From Bacteroidota bacterium (GTDB taxonomy: Bacteria; Bacteroidota; Ignavibacteria; Ignavibacteriales; Melioribacteraceae): a stretch of 61,639 nt of DNA. The notes below the pieces were generated by a model, which was given only the letters and a program-made list of their open reading frames with translations, ran no database searches and was not told the DNA's origin. The DNA is taken from contig JAKAKD010000056.1 of NCBI GenBank assembly GCA_021824635.1, forward strand, positions 1 through 61,639, in the 5' to 3' direction. Shown one piece after another: positions 8,288-16,588 of the stretch. How positions within the stretch are numbered: the first letter of the stretch is position 1; each line of letters begins with the position of its first letter. The translations under genes were made by a program, and so were the position numbers.

Positions 8288-10336
8288 ATGGCTAAGAAGA
8301 AACAAGATATTACTTTGCTGAGGGAGAAAATTAATCAGCTGGACTCGGGATTAATTAAACTGCTTGCTCAAAGAAGAAAGTTGAGTAAAGAAGTTATTGT
8401 TGTAAAAGAAACTTTTCATAAACCAATTCGTGATCAGCAGAGGGAAGCTGAACTTCTCAACCGTTTGATTAAAGCTGGTAAAAAAGAAGGATTGGATTCT
8501 CATTTTCTATCCAAAGTATTTTATGAAATAATTGAGGACTCAGTACGGCTGCAACAGAACTTTGTTCAGACAAAACTGAATACTAAAAGTGAAAAGAAGA
8601 AAGCAATAAAAATTGCAATACAAGGAATTGAGGGTTCTTATAGTTACTTGGCTTCTCAAAAATATTTTACTCACTTCAATTCTGAACTAACTTTTGTTTT
8701 CAAAAAATTATTCGATGAAGTAATTGACTCCGTTGAAAAAGGAGAAGCCGATTACGCAGTCTTGCCGATTGAGAATACAACATCCGGCGGAATTAATGAA
8801 GTCTATGATTTATTGCTTCACACAACTCTTTCAATTGTCGGAGAAGAAAAATTTCAAGTGAAGCATTGCCTTGTAGCACTTGAAGAAGTTCCTATAAGAA
8901 AAATCAAAAAAGTTTTAGCTCACCATCAAGCCGCCGCACAATGCAGTAAATTCTTAGAGTCAATTCCGAATGTAGGTGTGGAATATTTTGTTGATACAGC
9001 AATGTCGGTTCAGAAGATAAAAGAAGTTGGCAATTCATCGTTTGCGGCAATTGCAAGCGAAGAAGCCGCTACACTTTTTAATCTCAAAATTCTGCAGAGG
9101 GATATTGCAAACCAGCCAGAAAATTTTACACGTTTTCTTGTTGCATCCCGAAAACCTGAGGAAGTTGATTCGCGCATACCTTGTAAAACGTCAATAGTAA
9201 TGGCAACATCTCATACTGCCGGTTCATTGGTGGAAGCGCTGAACGTTTTTCGCAAGTACAATGTAAACCTCACAAAGTTGGAATCGCGTCCAATCATTGG
9301 AAATCCTTGGGAAGAAATGTTCTATCTAGATTTTGAGGGGAACATAATTGACGAAACAATCAAGAATGTTATGGACGAATTAGGTCAGTATACAAGATTT
9401 ATTAAAATTCTTGGAAGTTATCCTTCTCAAGAATTAAGTAAAACAAAACTTGAGTACACAAAAATTTTAGAGTCCGGTATTCAAAAATCGGCATTACCAA
9501 TTTCTTATGATTCTCAGAATATCATTAATAAAAAATCCAAATCAAAAAATTACCGGCTGGCAAGTAGAGAATATAAAAGTGAAGATACGGTCATTAAAGT
9601 AAGAGATGTAATAATCGGAGGAAATAATTTTGTTGTTATTGCCGGGCCTTGCTCGGTTGAATCGAAAGAGATGATTTTACAATGCGCACTAGAAGCCAAA
9701 GAAAATGGCGTACAAATATTACGAGGCGGCTGTTTCAAACCCAGAACTTCTCCGTATAGTTTTCAAGGACTTGGATTGGAAGGAGTAGAATTTCTTTCTG
9801 AAGCAGGAAAGTATTATGAGATGCCCATAATTACTGAAGTGATGGACACTGAACAAGTAGCTGATGTGGCTAAAGTATCGGACATACTTCAAATTGGCGC
9901 TCGTAATATGCAAAACTTTGCGCTGCTTAAAGAAGTTGGAAAAACTCATAGACCTATTATGTTGAAGCGCGGCCTGAGTGCATCTATTGATGATTGGTTG
10001 AATGCGGCTGAATACATTTTATCTCAAGGGAATAGGCAGGTAATTTTATGTGAACGAGGAATAAGAACATTTGAAACCGCTACAAGGAATACATTAGACT
10101 TAAGCGCAATTCCAGTTCTGAAAGAATTAACACACCTACCGGTAATTGTAGATCCATCTCATGCTGTAGGCGAAAGAAACAAAGTGATTCCGCTAGCTAA
10201 AGCTGCAAAAGTTGTTGGTGCACATGGAATTATGATTGAGTTCCATCCCGATCCGCCAAATGCTCTTAGCGATCCGGAACAAGCTTTGTACTTCCAGCAG
10301 TTCGAAGAGTTAATGAGAGATTTGTATAAGTTGTAG
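8288..10336 (+). CDS. Chorismate mutase / prephenate dehydratase / DAHP synthase triple-domain enzyme
   Basis: 682 residues in one frame. Residues about 5-92 are an AroQ-type chorismate mutase helix bundle (LREKINQLDSGLIKLLAQR). Residues about 108-290 are prephenate dehydratase, with the NFTRFLV motif. An ACT domain (about 300-378) contains LESRP, the phenylalanine-binding signature. After a linker (about 380-435), residues about 440-682 are a type I-beta DAHP synthase (VVIAGPCSVES, LRGGCFKPRTSPYSF, IVDPSHAVG). One chain therefore carries the first committed step of aromatic synthesis and two steps leading to phenylpyruvate, with a Phe-sensing domain between them. It stands alone, divergent from the cytochrome operon. 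Domain order is firm; allosteric behaviour is inferred. Confidence 0.93.
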   Translation: MAKKKQDITLLREKINQLDSGLIKLLAQRRKLSKEVIVVKETFHKPIRDQQREAELLNRLIKAGKKEGLDSHFLSKVFYEIIEDSVRLQQNFVQTKLNTKSEKKKAIKIAIQGIEGSYSYLASQKYFTHFNSELTFVFKKLFDEVIDSVEKGEADYAVLPIENTTSGGINEVYDLLLHTTLSIVGEEKFQVKHCLVALEEVPIRKIKKVLAHHQAAAQCSKFLESIPNVGVEYFVDTAMSVQKIKEVGNSSFAAIASEEAATLFNLKILQRDIANQPENFTRFLVASRKPEEVDSRIPCKTSIVMATSHTAGSLVEALNVFRKYNVNLTKLESRPIIGNPWEEMFYLDFEGNIIDETIKNVMDELGQYTRFIKILGSYPSQELSKTKLEYTKILESGIQKSALPISYDSQNIINKKSKSKNYRLASREYKSEDTVIKVRDVIIGGNNFVVIAGPCSVESKEMILQCALEAKENGVQILRGGCFKPRTSPYSFQGLGLEGVEFLSEAGKYYEMPIITEVMDTEQVADVAKVSDILQIGARNMQNFALLKEVGKTHRPIMLKRGLSASIDDWLNAAEYILSQGNRQVILCERGIRTFETATRNTLDLSAIPVLKELTHLPVIVDPSHAVGERNKVIPLAKAAKVVGAHGIMIEFHPDPPNALSDPEQALYFQQFEELMRDLYKL

Positions 10337-10453
10337 TATAGATTTTCTGATCTGAATAGCATAGAATGCCATCCTATTCTAGATTATTAAGATCAATATT
10401 GTGCTTAGAACAAGAAGAAAGTATATTTCATTTGAGATTATGATGGAGACGTT

Positions 10454-10690
10454 ATGGAAGAAAAAAATCTAAATCGGATTACAATCAATCCTCAAATCTG
10501 TCATGGTAAACCGGTAATTAGAAACTTAAGATATCCTGTTGAAACGATTTTAGAATTGCTTGGTTCCGGAATGACGATTGAACAGATTCTTAAGGATTAT
10601 GAAGACCTTGAGAGAGAAGATATACTAGCATGCTTAAACTATGCAACAAAACTAAGCCAGGTAAAAAGCATTAACAGAATTGCGATATGA
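10454..10690 (+). CDS. DUF433 family protein (probable antitoxin)
   Basis: 78 residues. The sequence ITINPQICHGKPVIRNLRYP followed by a helical segment (MTIEQILKDYEDLEREDI) is the typical DUF433 fold, a winged-helix-like small protein. Its stop codon overlaps the start of the next gene (ATGA at 10687-10690). DUF433 genes are usually paired with DUF5615 PIN-like proteins, and this pair is regarded as a putative toxin-antitoxin module. The antitoxin role is inferred from that pairing. Confidence 0.85.
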   Translation: MEEKNLNRITINPQICHGKPVIRNLRYPVETILELLGSGMTIEQILKDYEDLEREDILACLNYATKLSQVKSINRIAI

Positions 10691-11040
10691 AATTCTTGGT
10701 TGATGCACAACTACCCAAAAGTCTTTCCGTCTGGCTGAAAGGGAAAGGGTTTGATTCAATCCATACACTTGAACTTCCGAACAAGAATTCAACTACAGAT
10801 GAAGAGATAAATCGAATTTCGTTCAAAGAAGAAAGAATTGTAATTACTAAAGACACCGACTTTCTTCAATCGTTTAAACTAACTCAGCAACCTTACAAAC
10901 TTCTTCTGGTAACAACCGGAAATATTTTGAACGACCATCTTAAAGAAATTTTTGAAAAGCAGTTTGATGAAATAATTTCATTGCTGAAAGAAAATTCTTT
11001 TATTGAACTGACAAAAGAAACTATTATTGTTCACAAATAA
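10687..11040 (+). CDS. DUF5615 PIN-like protein (probable toxin)
   Basis: 117 residues beginning MKFLVDAQLPKSLSVWL. That start, the TDEEI segment and VITKDTDFLQ match the DUF5615 PIN-like family. The acidic residues D6, the TDEE pair and D57-D59 are the probable metal-binding, nuclease-like site. It overlaps the DUF433 gene by four bases, so the two are translationally coupled. Ribonuclease activity has not been shown by anything in the sequence beyond these motifs. Confidence 0.85.
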   Translation: MKFLVDAQLPKSLSVWLKGKGFDSIHTLELPNKNSTTDEEINRISFKEERIVITKDTDFLQSFKLTQQPYKLLLVTTGNILNDHLKEIFEKQFDEIISLLKENSFIELTKETIIVHK

Positions 11041-11236
11041 AATTTTTTATAAACTTTACAATGTCTATAACAACTTCTTTGTTTCAACAAAATTTTTTGT
11101 TTACCGTATTGGTAAATGATTGTATTTGAAGGATTTCCTATAATATACATTATAAGCAATCATTTTCCGGATAAACCTTTAGAATTAGAATTTTGAAAAC
11201 AGCTTGCAATCCTTAAAGGCAGCAAATTCCCGTTTA

Positions 11237-11785
11237 TTAAAAGTAGTATTGCGTTTGCAGAAAAACTAAAAAGTAATTTGCCGTTGTTTGAGTGAAAGTA
11301 ATTCCGTAATCAATTCCAAGACCAAGTGAAAAACCGTTGGTGTTTATTTTTCTAAAATCGTATCCGGCTAATGCGCTAAATCCTATCCCGATTTCCCAAA
11401 CGTTGACATCACTGAATGTCCGATCGTTGAGATAAATAAATCCCGCTCCTTCTTCAATATAAAAGGGAAAGGAAAAATCCTGCCGTATAAATCCTTTTAG
11501 AGAAAATATTTTTAAAAACGGATAATATCTGCCGGTGCGGTTTTCCGGAAGAAATTTTTCAACCATCTGCGAATAAGTGAATGAAGCTCTGAAAGAAGCA
11601 TCGTGTTCAAACCAAGGATAGAAATCCAAAAAAAATGTTCCGCCAATACTAGAGACAGAGGTTGAGTTGCCGCTGATGCTTCCGAGATGTAGCGTGCCGC
11701 CGATACTTGGAGATTCGATCTGCGCCGATGAAATCTTAAATAAGAGAAGTAAGAAAAAAAATATCAGAATGAATTTTGTTTTCAT
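11237..11785 (-). CDS. Secreted beta-barrel-like protein of unknown function
   Basis: 182 residues with a clear signal peptide (MKTKFILIFFFLLLLFKISSA, cleavage near QIE). The rest alternates glycine-rich turns with amphipathic strands and ends in an aromatic residue (QTQYYF), a pattern typical of small outer membrane beta-barrels. It is one base downstream of the cupin gene, in a three-gene minus-strand set with the MscS channel. No specific family is recognised. Confidence 0.7.
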   Translation of the reverse strand: MKTKFILIFFFLLLLFKISSAQIESPSIGGTLHLGSISGNSTSVSSIGGTFFLDFYPWFEHDASFRASFTYSQMVEKFLPENRTGRYYPFLKIFSLKGFIRQDFSFPFYIEEGAGFIYLNDRTFSDVNVWEIGIGFSALAGYDFRKINTNGFSLGLGIDYGITFTQTTANYFLVFLQTQYYF

Positions 11786-11786
11786 A

Positions 11787-12107
11787 TCAATAATGTAATG
11801 TTATCCAAAAAGTTTTTTCAAGTTTATCTGTTTGATCAACTCTGTGTTTTTGATGTGCATTAATAATCAAATAATCGCCCGGTTTCAATTCGAATTTTTC
11901 TCCACTATCAAAACTTATTTTAGCCGATCCGGAAAGAAGCAAAACAAATTCATTCTTCTTCTGATCGTACCAAAAGCCATCGGGGGAAGAATGTCCTTCA
12001 GATACAATTCGTTCTAGTTTGAAATCCTTTGTAGAAATAATGTCTTCAAAGAATTCTTCCTTAATATTTTCCGGAAAGTTTTCAAAAATATTTTTCAGCA
12101 CATTCAT
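11787..12107 (-). CDS. Small cupin-domain protein
   Basis: 106 residues. A single cupin barrel is visible: KNEFVLLLSGSAKISFDSG, then FELKPGDYLIINAHQKHRV, where the second motif keeps G, P, G, D and H. The first motif lacks the usual two histidines, so metal binding may be incomplete. It lies three bases after the MscS-type channel gene. Substrate unknown. Confidence 0.75.
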   Translation of the reverse strand: MNVLKNIFENFPENIKEEFFEDIISTKDFKLERIVSEGHSSPDGFWYDQKKNEFVLLLSGSAKISFDSGEKFELKPGDYLIINAHQKHRVDQTDKLEKTFWITLHY

Positions 12108-12110
12108 TCT

Positions 12111-13328
12111 TTAATCAATTTTTATTGTTCTTCTAAAATCGCTTCCCGTAGGATTCTGAAAAATGTTCAATTCAAATTGAGGAATAACAGCGAGTATATG
12201 ATCGAATATATCTGCCTGTATATCTTCGTATTTCGAAAAGTCAATTGTATTTGCAAAGACGTAAATCTCGATCGGTAATCCTTCAGGTCCGGAAGCAAGC
12301 TGCCTTACAATGAATGAATAATTTGGGTCTAAGTCATCGCGCCGGTTTAAATATTCTTTTAAGTATGCGCGGAAAGTTCCAATGTTAGTAAGTCGCCGTT
12401 CGTTTGCTAAACTTGTATGATCCATATTTTTCGCATCATTAGATTTTTTGAGTTCTTCTTTTTTCTTTTGAATGTAATCTGTGATAAGATGAATTTTCTC
12501 AAAGTGGTTTAACATTTCTTCCGTGCAGAATTTAATAGAGGATTGATCCAGACTGATCGAGCGTTTAATTCTGCGTACACCGGAGTCACGCATTCCACGC
12601 CAATTCTTGAATGAATCTTCAATCAATTTGTAAGTAGGAATTATAGTAATTGTCTTATCCCAATTTTGTACTTTAACTACAGTAAGAGATATGTCAATCA
12701 CTTCTCCGTCAGCTCCGTATTTTGAAACTTCAATCCAGTCGCCAACTCGGACTAGATCGTAAGATGAAATTTGAATGCTGGCAACGAAAGAAAGAATCGG
12801 GTCGCGGAAGAGAAGTACAAATATTGCTGTAAATACACCTAGCCCCGCAATAATTTCGAGCGGAGAACGTCCAACTATAATGCCCACAATCGTCACGGTT
12901 CCTACAATATAGACTACAATTTTGATTACTTGAATGTACCCTTTGATGGGGCGTTCACGGTGCTTTTCGTTCTTTTCGTAAAGTTCATTCGCTGCGGTAA
13001 AAACAGTAGTTATAATGAAAGTGAAATTCAAAGCAAATAAAACTGATACCAAACGATTAAGAAGTGATTGCCAAGAAGGTTCTAAATAACTAAATGAATT
13101 AATAACAATAAGCGGCGCGAAAAACGAAATTTTATTTAATGCTTTTCTTGAAAGGAGAATATCGTCAATTTGGGTGGAAGTGGATTTTACAATTTTGCGT
13201 ATTATGGGGATGATAATTTTTTTTAAGAAATAAAAAGAAAGTAAGGCTAAAATTAAGACGGCAAGAAACTTAACATTATTATTGATCCACGGGTAAGGTG
13301 CTGTCCATTCTTGTAATTTCTCAAACAT
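12111..13328 (-). CDS. MscS-family mechanosensitive channel (YbdG-like)
   Basis: 405 residues. About five hydrophobic segments lie in the first 190 residues. The pore-proximal helix region (IAGLGVFTAIFVLLFRDPIL) is followed by the MscS beta domain with VGDWIEVSKYGADGEVIDIS. The C-terminal alpha/beta domain contains LASGPEGLPIEIYVFANT, as in the YbdG/YnaI branch. The role is release of solutes under hypo-osmotic shock at the inner membrane. It is the first gene of a three-gene minus-strand unit, divergent from the exporter at 13504. Confidence 0.88.
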   Translation of the reverse strand: MFEKLQEWTAPYPWINNNVKFLAVLILALLSFYFLKKIIIPIIRKIVKSTSTQIDDILLSRKALNKISFFAPLIVINSFSYLEPSWQSLLNRLVSVLFALNFTFIITTVFTAANELYEKNEKHRERPIKGYIQVIKIVVYIVGTVTIVGIIVGRSPLEIIAGLGVFTAIFVLLFRDPILSFVASIQISSYDLVRVGDWIEVSKYGADGEVIDISLTVVKVQNWDKTITIIPTYKLIEDSFKNWRGMRDSGVRRIKRSISLDQSSIKFCTEEMLNHFEKIHLITDYIQKKKEELKKSNDAKNMDHTSLANERRLTNIGTFRAYLKEYLNRRDDLDPNYSFIVRQLASGPEGLPIEIYVFANTIDFSKYEDIQADIFDHILAVIPQFELNIFQNPTGSDFRRTIKID

Positions 13329-13503
13329 AACTGCCTTGTTAATTATTAATCTATTTTCACTTCGTTCAAAGTTACAAAATATTTAAGCTTTTTTTGATTT
13401 TGAAAATAAGCATCGTCGGACTTTCCATGAATTTTATTGCGATCTTACTTTCATCTAATTTAATGCTATTTTTGCAAACAATTTTTACAAATGGAACCTA
13501 TTA

Positions 13504-14415
13504 ATGGAAAAAGAAAAAAATTCTCGTGCTCTACTTTCACTACTTTCTATATATATAGTTTGGGGTACAACATATCTGGCAATCAAAATTGGTGTGGAAA
13601 ATAATCTGCCACCAATTTTATTTACCGGTTTGCGTTGGATTGCTGCCGGTCCTATTATGTTGATGATTCTTCTTCTAATGAAATATAAATTGCCGAATAA
13701 GAATGATATACTGCATCTCGGAATTAGCGGACTTCTTTTGTTAGGCGGAGGAAACGGACTGGTGGTTTATGCCGAGCAATGGGTGCCAAGCGGATTGACT
13801 GCTTTACTAATTACAACAGTTCCATTCTGGGTAGTTGGATTGGAAGCAATGGTGCCTGCGGGGAAAAGAATTAATCTAACAATTATTCTCGGTCTGATTC
13901 TTGGATTAGCCGGCGTTTCATTAATCTTTGGAGGAGATCTAAAAAATTTATTTGATCCATCACATATTGGAGGAGTTATCGGTCTGATGTTCGCGGTTTT
14001 TTTCTGGTCTGCAGGAACGGTCTATTCTAAACACAAAAAAGTAACTGTACATCCGTTAATGGGTGCCGCAACTCAAATGATAATTGCGGGAGTTGTTATG
14101 ACGGCTTTGGGATTAATTATTGGTGAAGGCACCGGATTTCATTTCACAACATCTGGATTTTATTCCTATCTATATTTAGTAATTTTTGGTTCATTGGTCG
14201 GCTACGGTTCTTATGTTTACGCAATTGCGCATTTGCCTATTTCACTTGTAGCAACATATGCGTATGTAAATCCAATTATAGCATTATTTCTTGGCTGGCT
14301 TGTACTGGATGAACAAATCTCTGGCTGGATAGTTCTTGCCGCCGTAATAATTTTAGGCGGCGTTATGCTTGTAAAAAAGGGAAGTGAAAAAAATATTCTA
14401 AAAACTAAAACTTAG
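13504..14415 (+). CDS. EamA/DMT-family exporter
   Basis: 303 residues with ten predicted membrane helices in two EamA repeats. The first begins LLSIYIVWGTTYLAIKIG and the second near residue 155 (GGVIGLMFAVFFWSAGTVYS). This arrangement resembles YedA/RhtA-type metabolite exporters. It is monocistronic and divergent from the MscS unit. The substrate (amino acid or drug) cannot be told from sequence. Confidence 0.85.
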   Translation: MEKEKNSRALLSLLSIYIVWGTTYLAIKIGVENNLPPILFTGLRWIAAGPIMLMILLLMKYKLPNKNDILHLGISGLLLLGGGNGLVVYAEQWVPSGLTALLITTVPFWVVGLEAMVPAGKRINLTIILGLILGLAGVSLIFGGDLKNLFDPSHIGGVIGLMFAVFFWSAGTVYSKHKKVTVHPLMGAATQMIIAGVVMTALGLIIGEGTGFHFTTSGFYSYLYLVIFGSLVGYGSYVYAIAHLPISLVATYAYVNPIIALFLGWLVLDEQISGWIVLAAVIILGGVMLVKKGSEKNILKTKT

Positions 14416-14438
14416 AATATTCTGCTGTAGAAAAAAGA

Positions 14439-14882
14439 CTAATTTATATTTGTCAGCAGAAATCCTTTTCCGTCATTTATGAAACTATAAGACTTAACAA
14501 GTTTTTGATCGCCGCTGATAAAATCAACTTCAATGGTGTAGATTTCTTTACCGCTGGATTTGTCGGTGGAAAATTTACCAATCGTGTATTTATTACTTAA
14601 CTCGATTAGTGCGGCAATCTCTTTGCACTTTCTTTTAGCTTGATTCAATTCTTCTTTATTCGCAGGATTTAAAGCGTCTTTATGATTCCTTGTTTTGTCT
14701 TCGCCATCATAAGCAATCAGCAAAGCGGCTTTTTCATATGATTTTGATTTGCTGTAATCAAACAAGTTATTCAAAGTACTCTTAACAGAATTTTCAGCTC
14801 CTTGAGCAAAAATCATTCTTGATCCTGAAACGAGAGTCATCAAAATCATAAGACCAATGATGTTCATACGTTTCATATTCAC
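14439..14882 (-). CDS. Secreted small protein, NTF2/DUF4878-like
   Basis: 147 residues with a signal peptide ending near MIFAQ. The mature part begins with an acidic/lysine helix (VKSTLNNLFDYSKSKSYEKA) and ends in strands (IYTIEVDFISGDQKLVKSYS). This layout resembles the cone-like NTF2/DUF4878 lipoprotein-type fold, though no lipobox is present. It is convergent with the exporter gene and has its own upstream region. Function unknown. Confidence 0.65.
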   Translation of the reverse strand: MNMKRMNIIGLMILMTLVSGSRMIFAQGAENSVKSTLNNLFDYSKSKSYEKAALLIAYDGEDKTRNHKDALNPANKEELNQAKRKCKEIAALIELSNKYTIGKFSTDKSSGKEIYTIEVDFISGDQKLVKSYSFINDGKGFLLTNIN

Positions 14883-15020
14883 TCCTTTTATAAAGTGTAT
14901 AATTAATACTACGCATTCTGTTCACTTAGTGCGAAAATTATCTATTTAATTTGTCCCTAATTTTGATATTGGCTCAAATTTCGCACTATTACACTATTAA
15001 GGTTCAACATTAATGCCAAC

Positions 15021-15794
15021 TCAGAATGTAAAATGTTTGATTGCCTCACCTTTGCTTTCAATTTCTGTCATTGCTTCAATTCCAATATCGAGATGAAGAT
15101 CAACAAATTTTTGTGTTACAGAGCGGTCACTATCCTCTGTCTTCACTCCTTCCGGGAACATTGGTAAATCCGAAACAAGTAAAAGCGCGCCTCTGGCAAT
15201 TTGATTTGCATAACCAACAATAAAAATAGTAGCGGTTTCCATATCAATTCCAATTGCACCGAGTTTTCTTAAATAATCTTTGAAATTTTCATCCCACTCC
15301 CAAAGTCTGCGGTTAGTTGTATATATAACTCCGGTTCTATACTCAACGTTCTTAGATACAATTTTATCAGATACGAATTTATGTAGTTTGAATGATGGCA
15401 AAGCAGGTACTTCCGCCGGAAGATAATCGTTACTTGTTCCTTCACCTCGGATAGCAGCAATCGGTAGGATGAAATGTCCAATTTCAGTTGAATCTTTTAA
15501 TCCGCCGCATTTGCCCAGGAATAAAACTCCTTTTGGTTTACGTGCTAGAAGCAAATCCATTACCGTGGCTGCATTCGCAGAGCCGATGCCAAAGTTAATA
15601 ATTGATAATCCTGCGCTATTGGTTGCAGATTGCATTGGTTTACCAACGCCTTGAACATCGCAATTAAATTTATCGGCAAACTTTGTAACATAATTCTGAA
15701 AATTTGTTAGCAGTAAATAATCGCCAAAATCATCAATGTTAGTTCCGGTATAACGTGGAAGCCAATTAGTGGCTATTTCTAGTTTTGTTTTCAT
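15021..15794 (-). CDS. amn: AMP nucleosidase
   Basis: 257 residues, the short AMP nucleosidase type common in Bacteroidota rather than the roughly 480-residue enterobacterial one. The nucleoside-phosphorylase-like core is visible: GIGSANAATVMDLLLARKP, FLGKCGG, and the GIDMETATIFIVGYAN segment that contacts the ribose. It ends with SDLPMFPEGVKT. The enzyme splits AMP to adenine and ribose 5-phosphate, controlling adenylate pools. It starts 15 bases after the PAP2 gene, so the two are probably co-transcribed. Confidence 0.9.
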   Translation of the reverse strand: MKTKLEIATNWLPRYTGTNIDDFGDYLLLTNFQNYVTKFADKFNCDVQGVGKPMQSATNSAGLSIINFGIGSANAATVMDLLLARKPKGVLFLGKCGGLKDSTEIGHFILPIAAIRGEGTSNDYLPAEVPALPSFKLHKFVSDKIVSKNVEYRTGVIYTTNRRLWEWDENFKDYLRKLGAIGIDMETATIFIVGYANQIARGALLLVSDLPMFPEGVKTEDSDRSVTQKFVDLHLDIGIEAMTEIESKGEAIKHFTF

Positions 15795-15809
15795 GTTTTC
15801 CTGAATTTA

Positions 15810-16403
15810 TTATCTGAATTCGATTCTTTCATATTTATCTGTAATTTTTGTTTTACGCTGTAAAAATAAATCATCTATCTTGATGGCAATAAGTGCAAAA
15901 ATATATCCGAAAGCCATACCAATTAACGCACCCCCAATGACATCGGATGGATAATGAACACCAACGTACGGGCGCGAAAATGCCATTAATGTCGCAACTG
16001 TAAAAAGAGACCATTTTAGCTTCGGAAAGATTTTACTAAAAAACATTGCCGCAGCAAAGTTATTAACAGCATGGGAAGAGGGAAATGAAAATGATTCGGT
16101 ACATGTTACTAAAATATTCAAATCGGGAAAAACATTACATGGTCTAACCCTAGCGAAAAGATTTTTCAGAAAAAAATTGCTGAATTGATCTGTAGTTACA
16201 ACTAATAAAATTAATAATACTGCAGCAATTCTTCCTATCCTTCCTCCGCGAATTATAAGAATAAAAAATAGAATGATATAAGCAATGTACCAGTTCCTCA
16301 CTTCAGTAATAAATGGAAATAACTTATCAAACAAGTTGTTTGATAAAGAATGATTAATGAAATAAAGAAACCATACATCAATTTTATATAAAATATCCAA
16401 CAT
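15810..16403 (-). CDS. PAP2-family membrane phosphatase
   Basis: 197 residues with about six membrane helices. The three-part PAP2 signature is complete: KNLFARVRP (K-x6-RP), PSSHAVN and SRPYVGVHYPSDVIGG, with the catalytic histidines in the second and third parts. This fits an undecaprenyl-diphosphate or phosphatidylglycerophosphate phosphatase; sequence alone does not separate the two. It is upstream of amn and divergent from the hybrid kinase. Confidence 0.88.
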   Translation of the reverse strand: MLDILYKIDVWFLYFINHSLSNNLFDKLFPFITEVRNWYIAYIILFFILIIRGGRIGRIAAVLLILLVVTTDQFSNFFLKNLFARVRPCNVFPDLNILVTCTESFSFPSSHAVNNFAAAMFFSKIFPKLKWSLFTVATLMAFSRPYVGVHYPSDVIGGALIGMAFGYIFALIAIKIDDLFLQRKTKITDKYERIEFR

Positions 16404-16588
16404 TTTTCACCATTGTGAACAAGTAAGTTTGATTATTATACCAAATTTCTTTATTTAACTGATAAAATTTTACCATTTTAGCATAAGTAGAATATTGCAC
16501 TAATGGGAATAATGATGACTGTAATGGAATCCCACGAAAAATTACGAAAAAAAAATAGAACCTACTTAAAAAACTCACTCAGAATGCC

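Noticed and set aside
10337..10453. Terminator after the aromatic fusion gene
   Set aside because: Only a weak TAGAAT/ATTCTA pairing is visible without a T tract.
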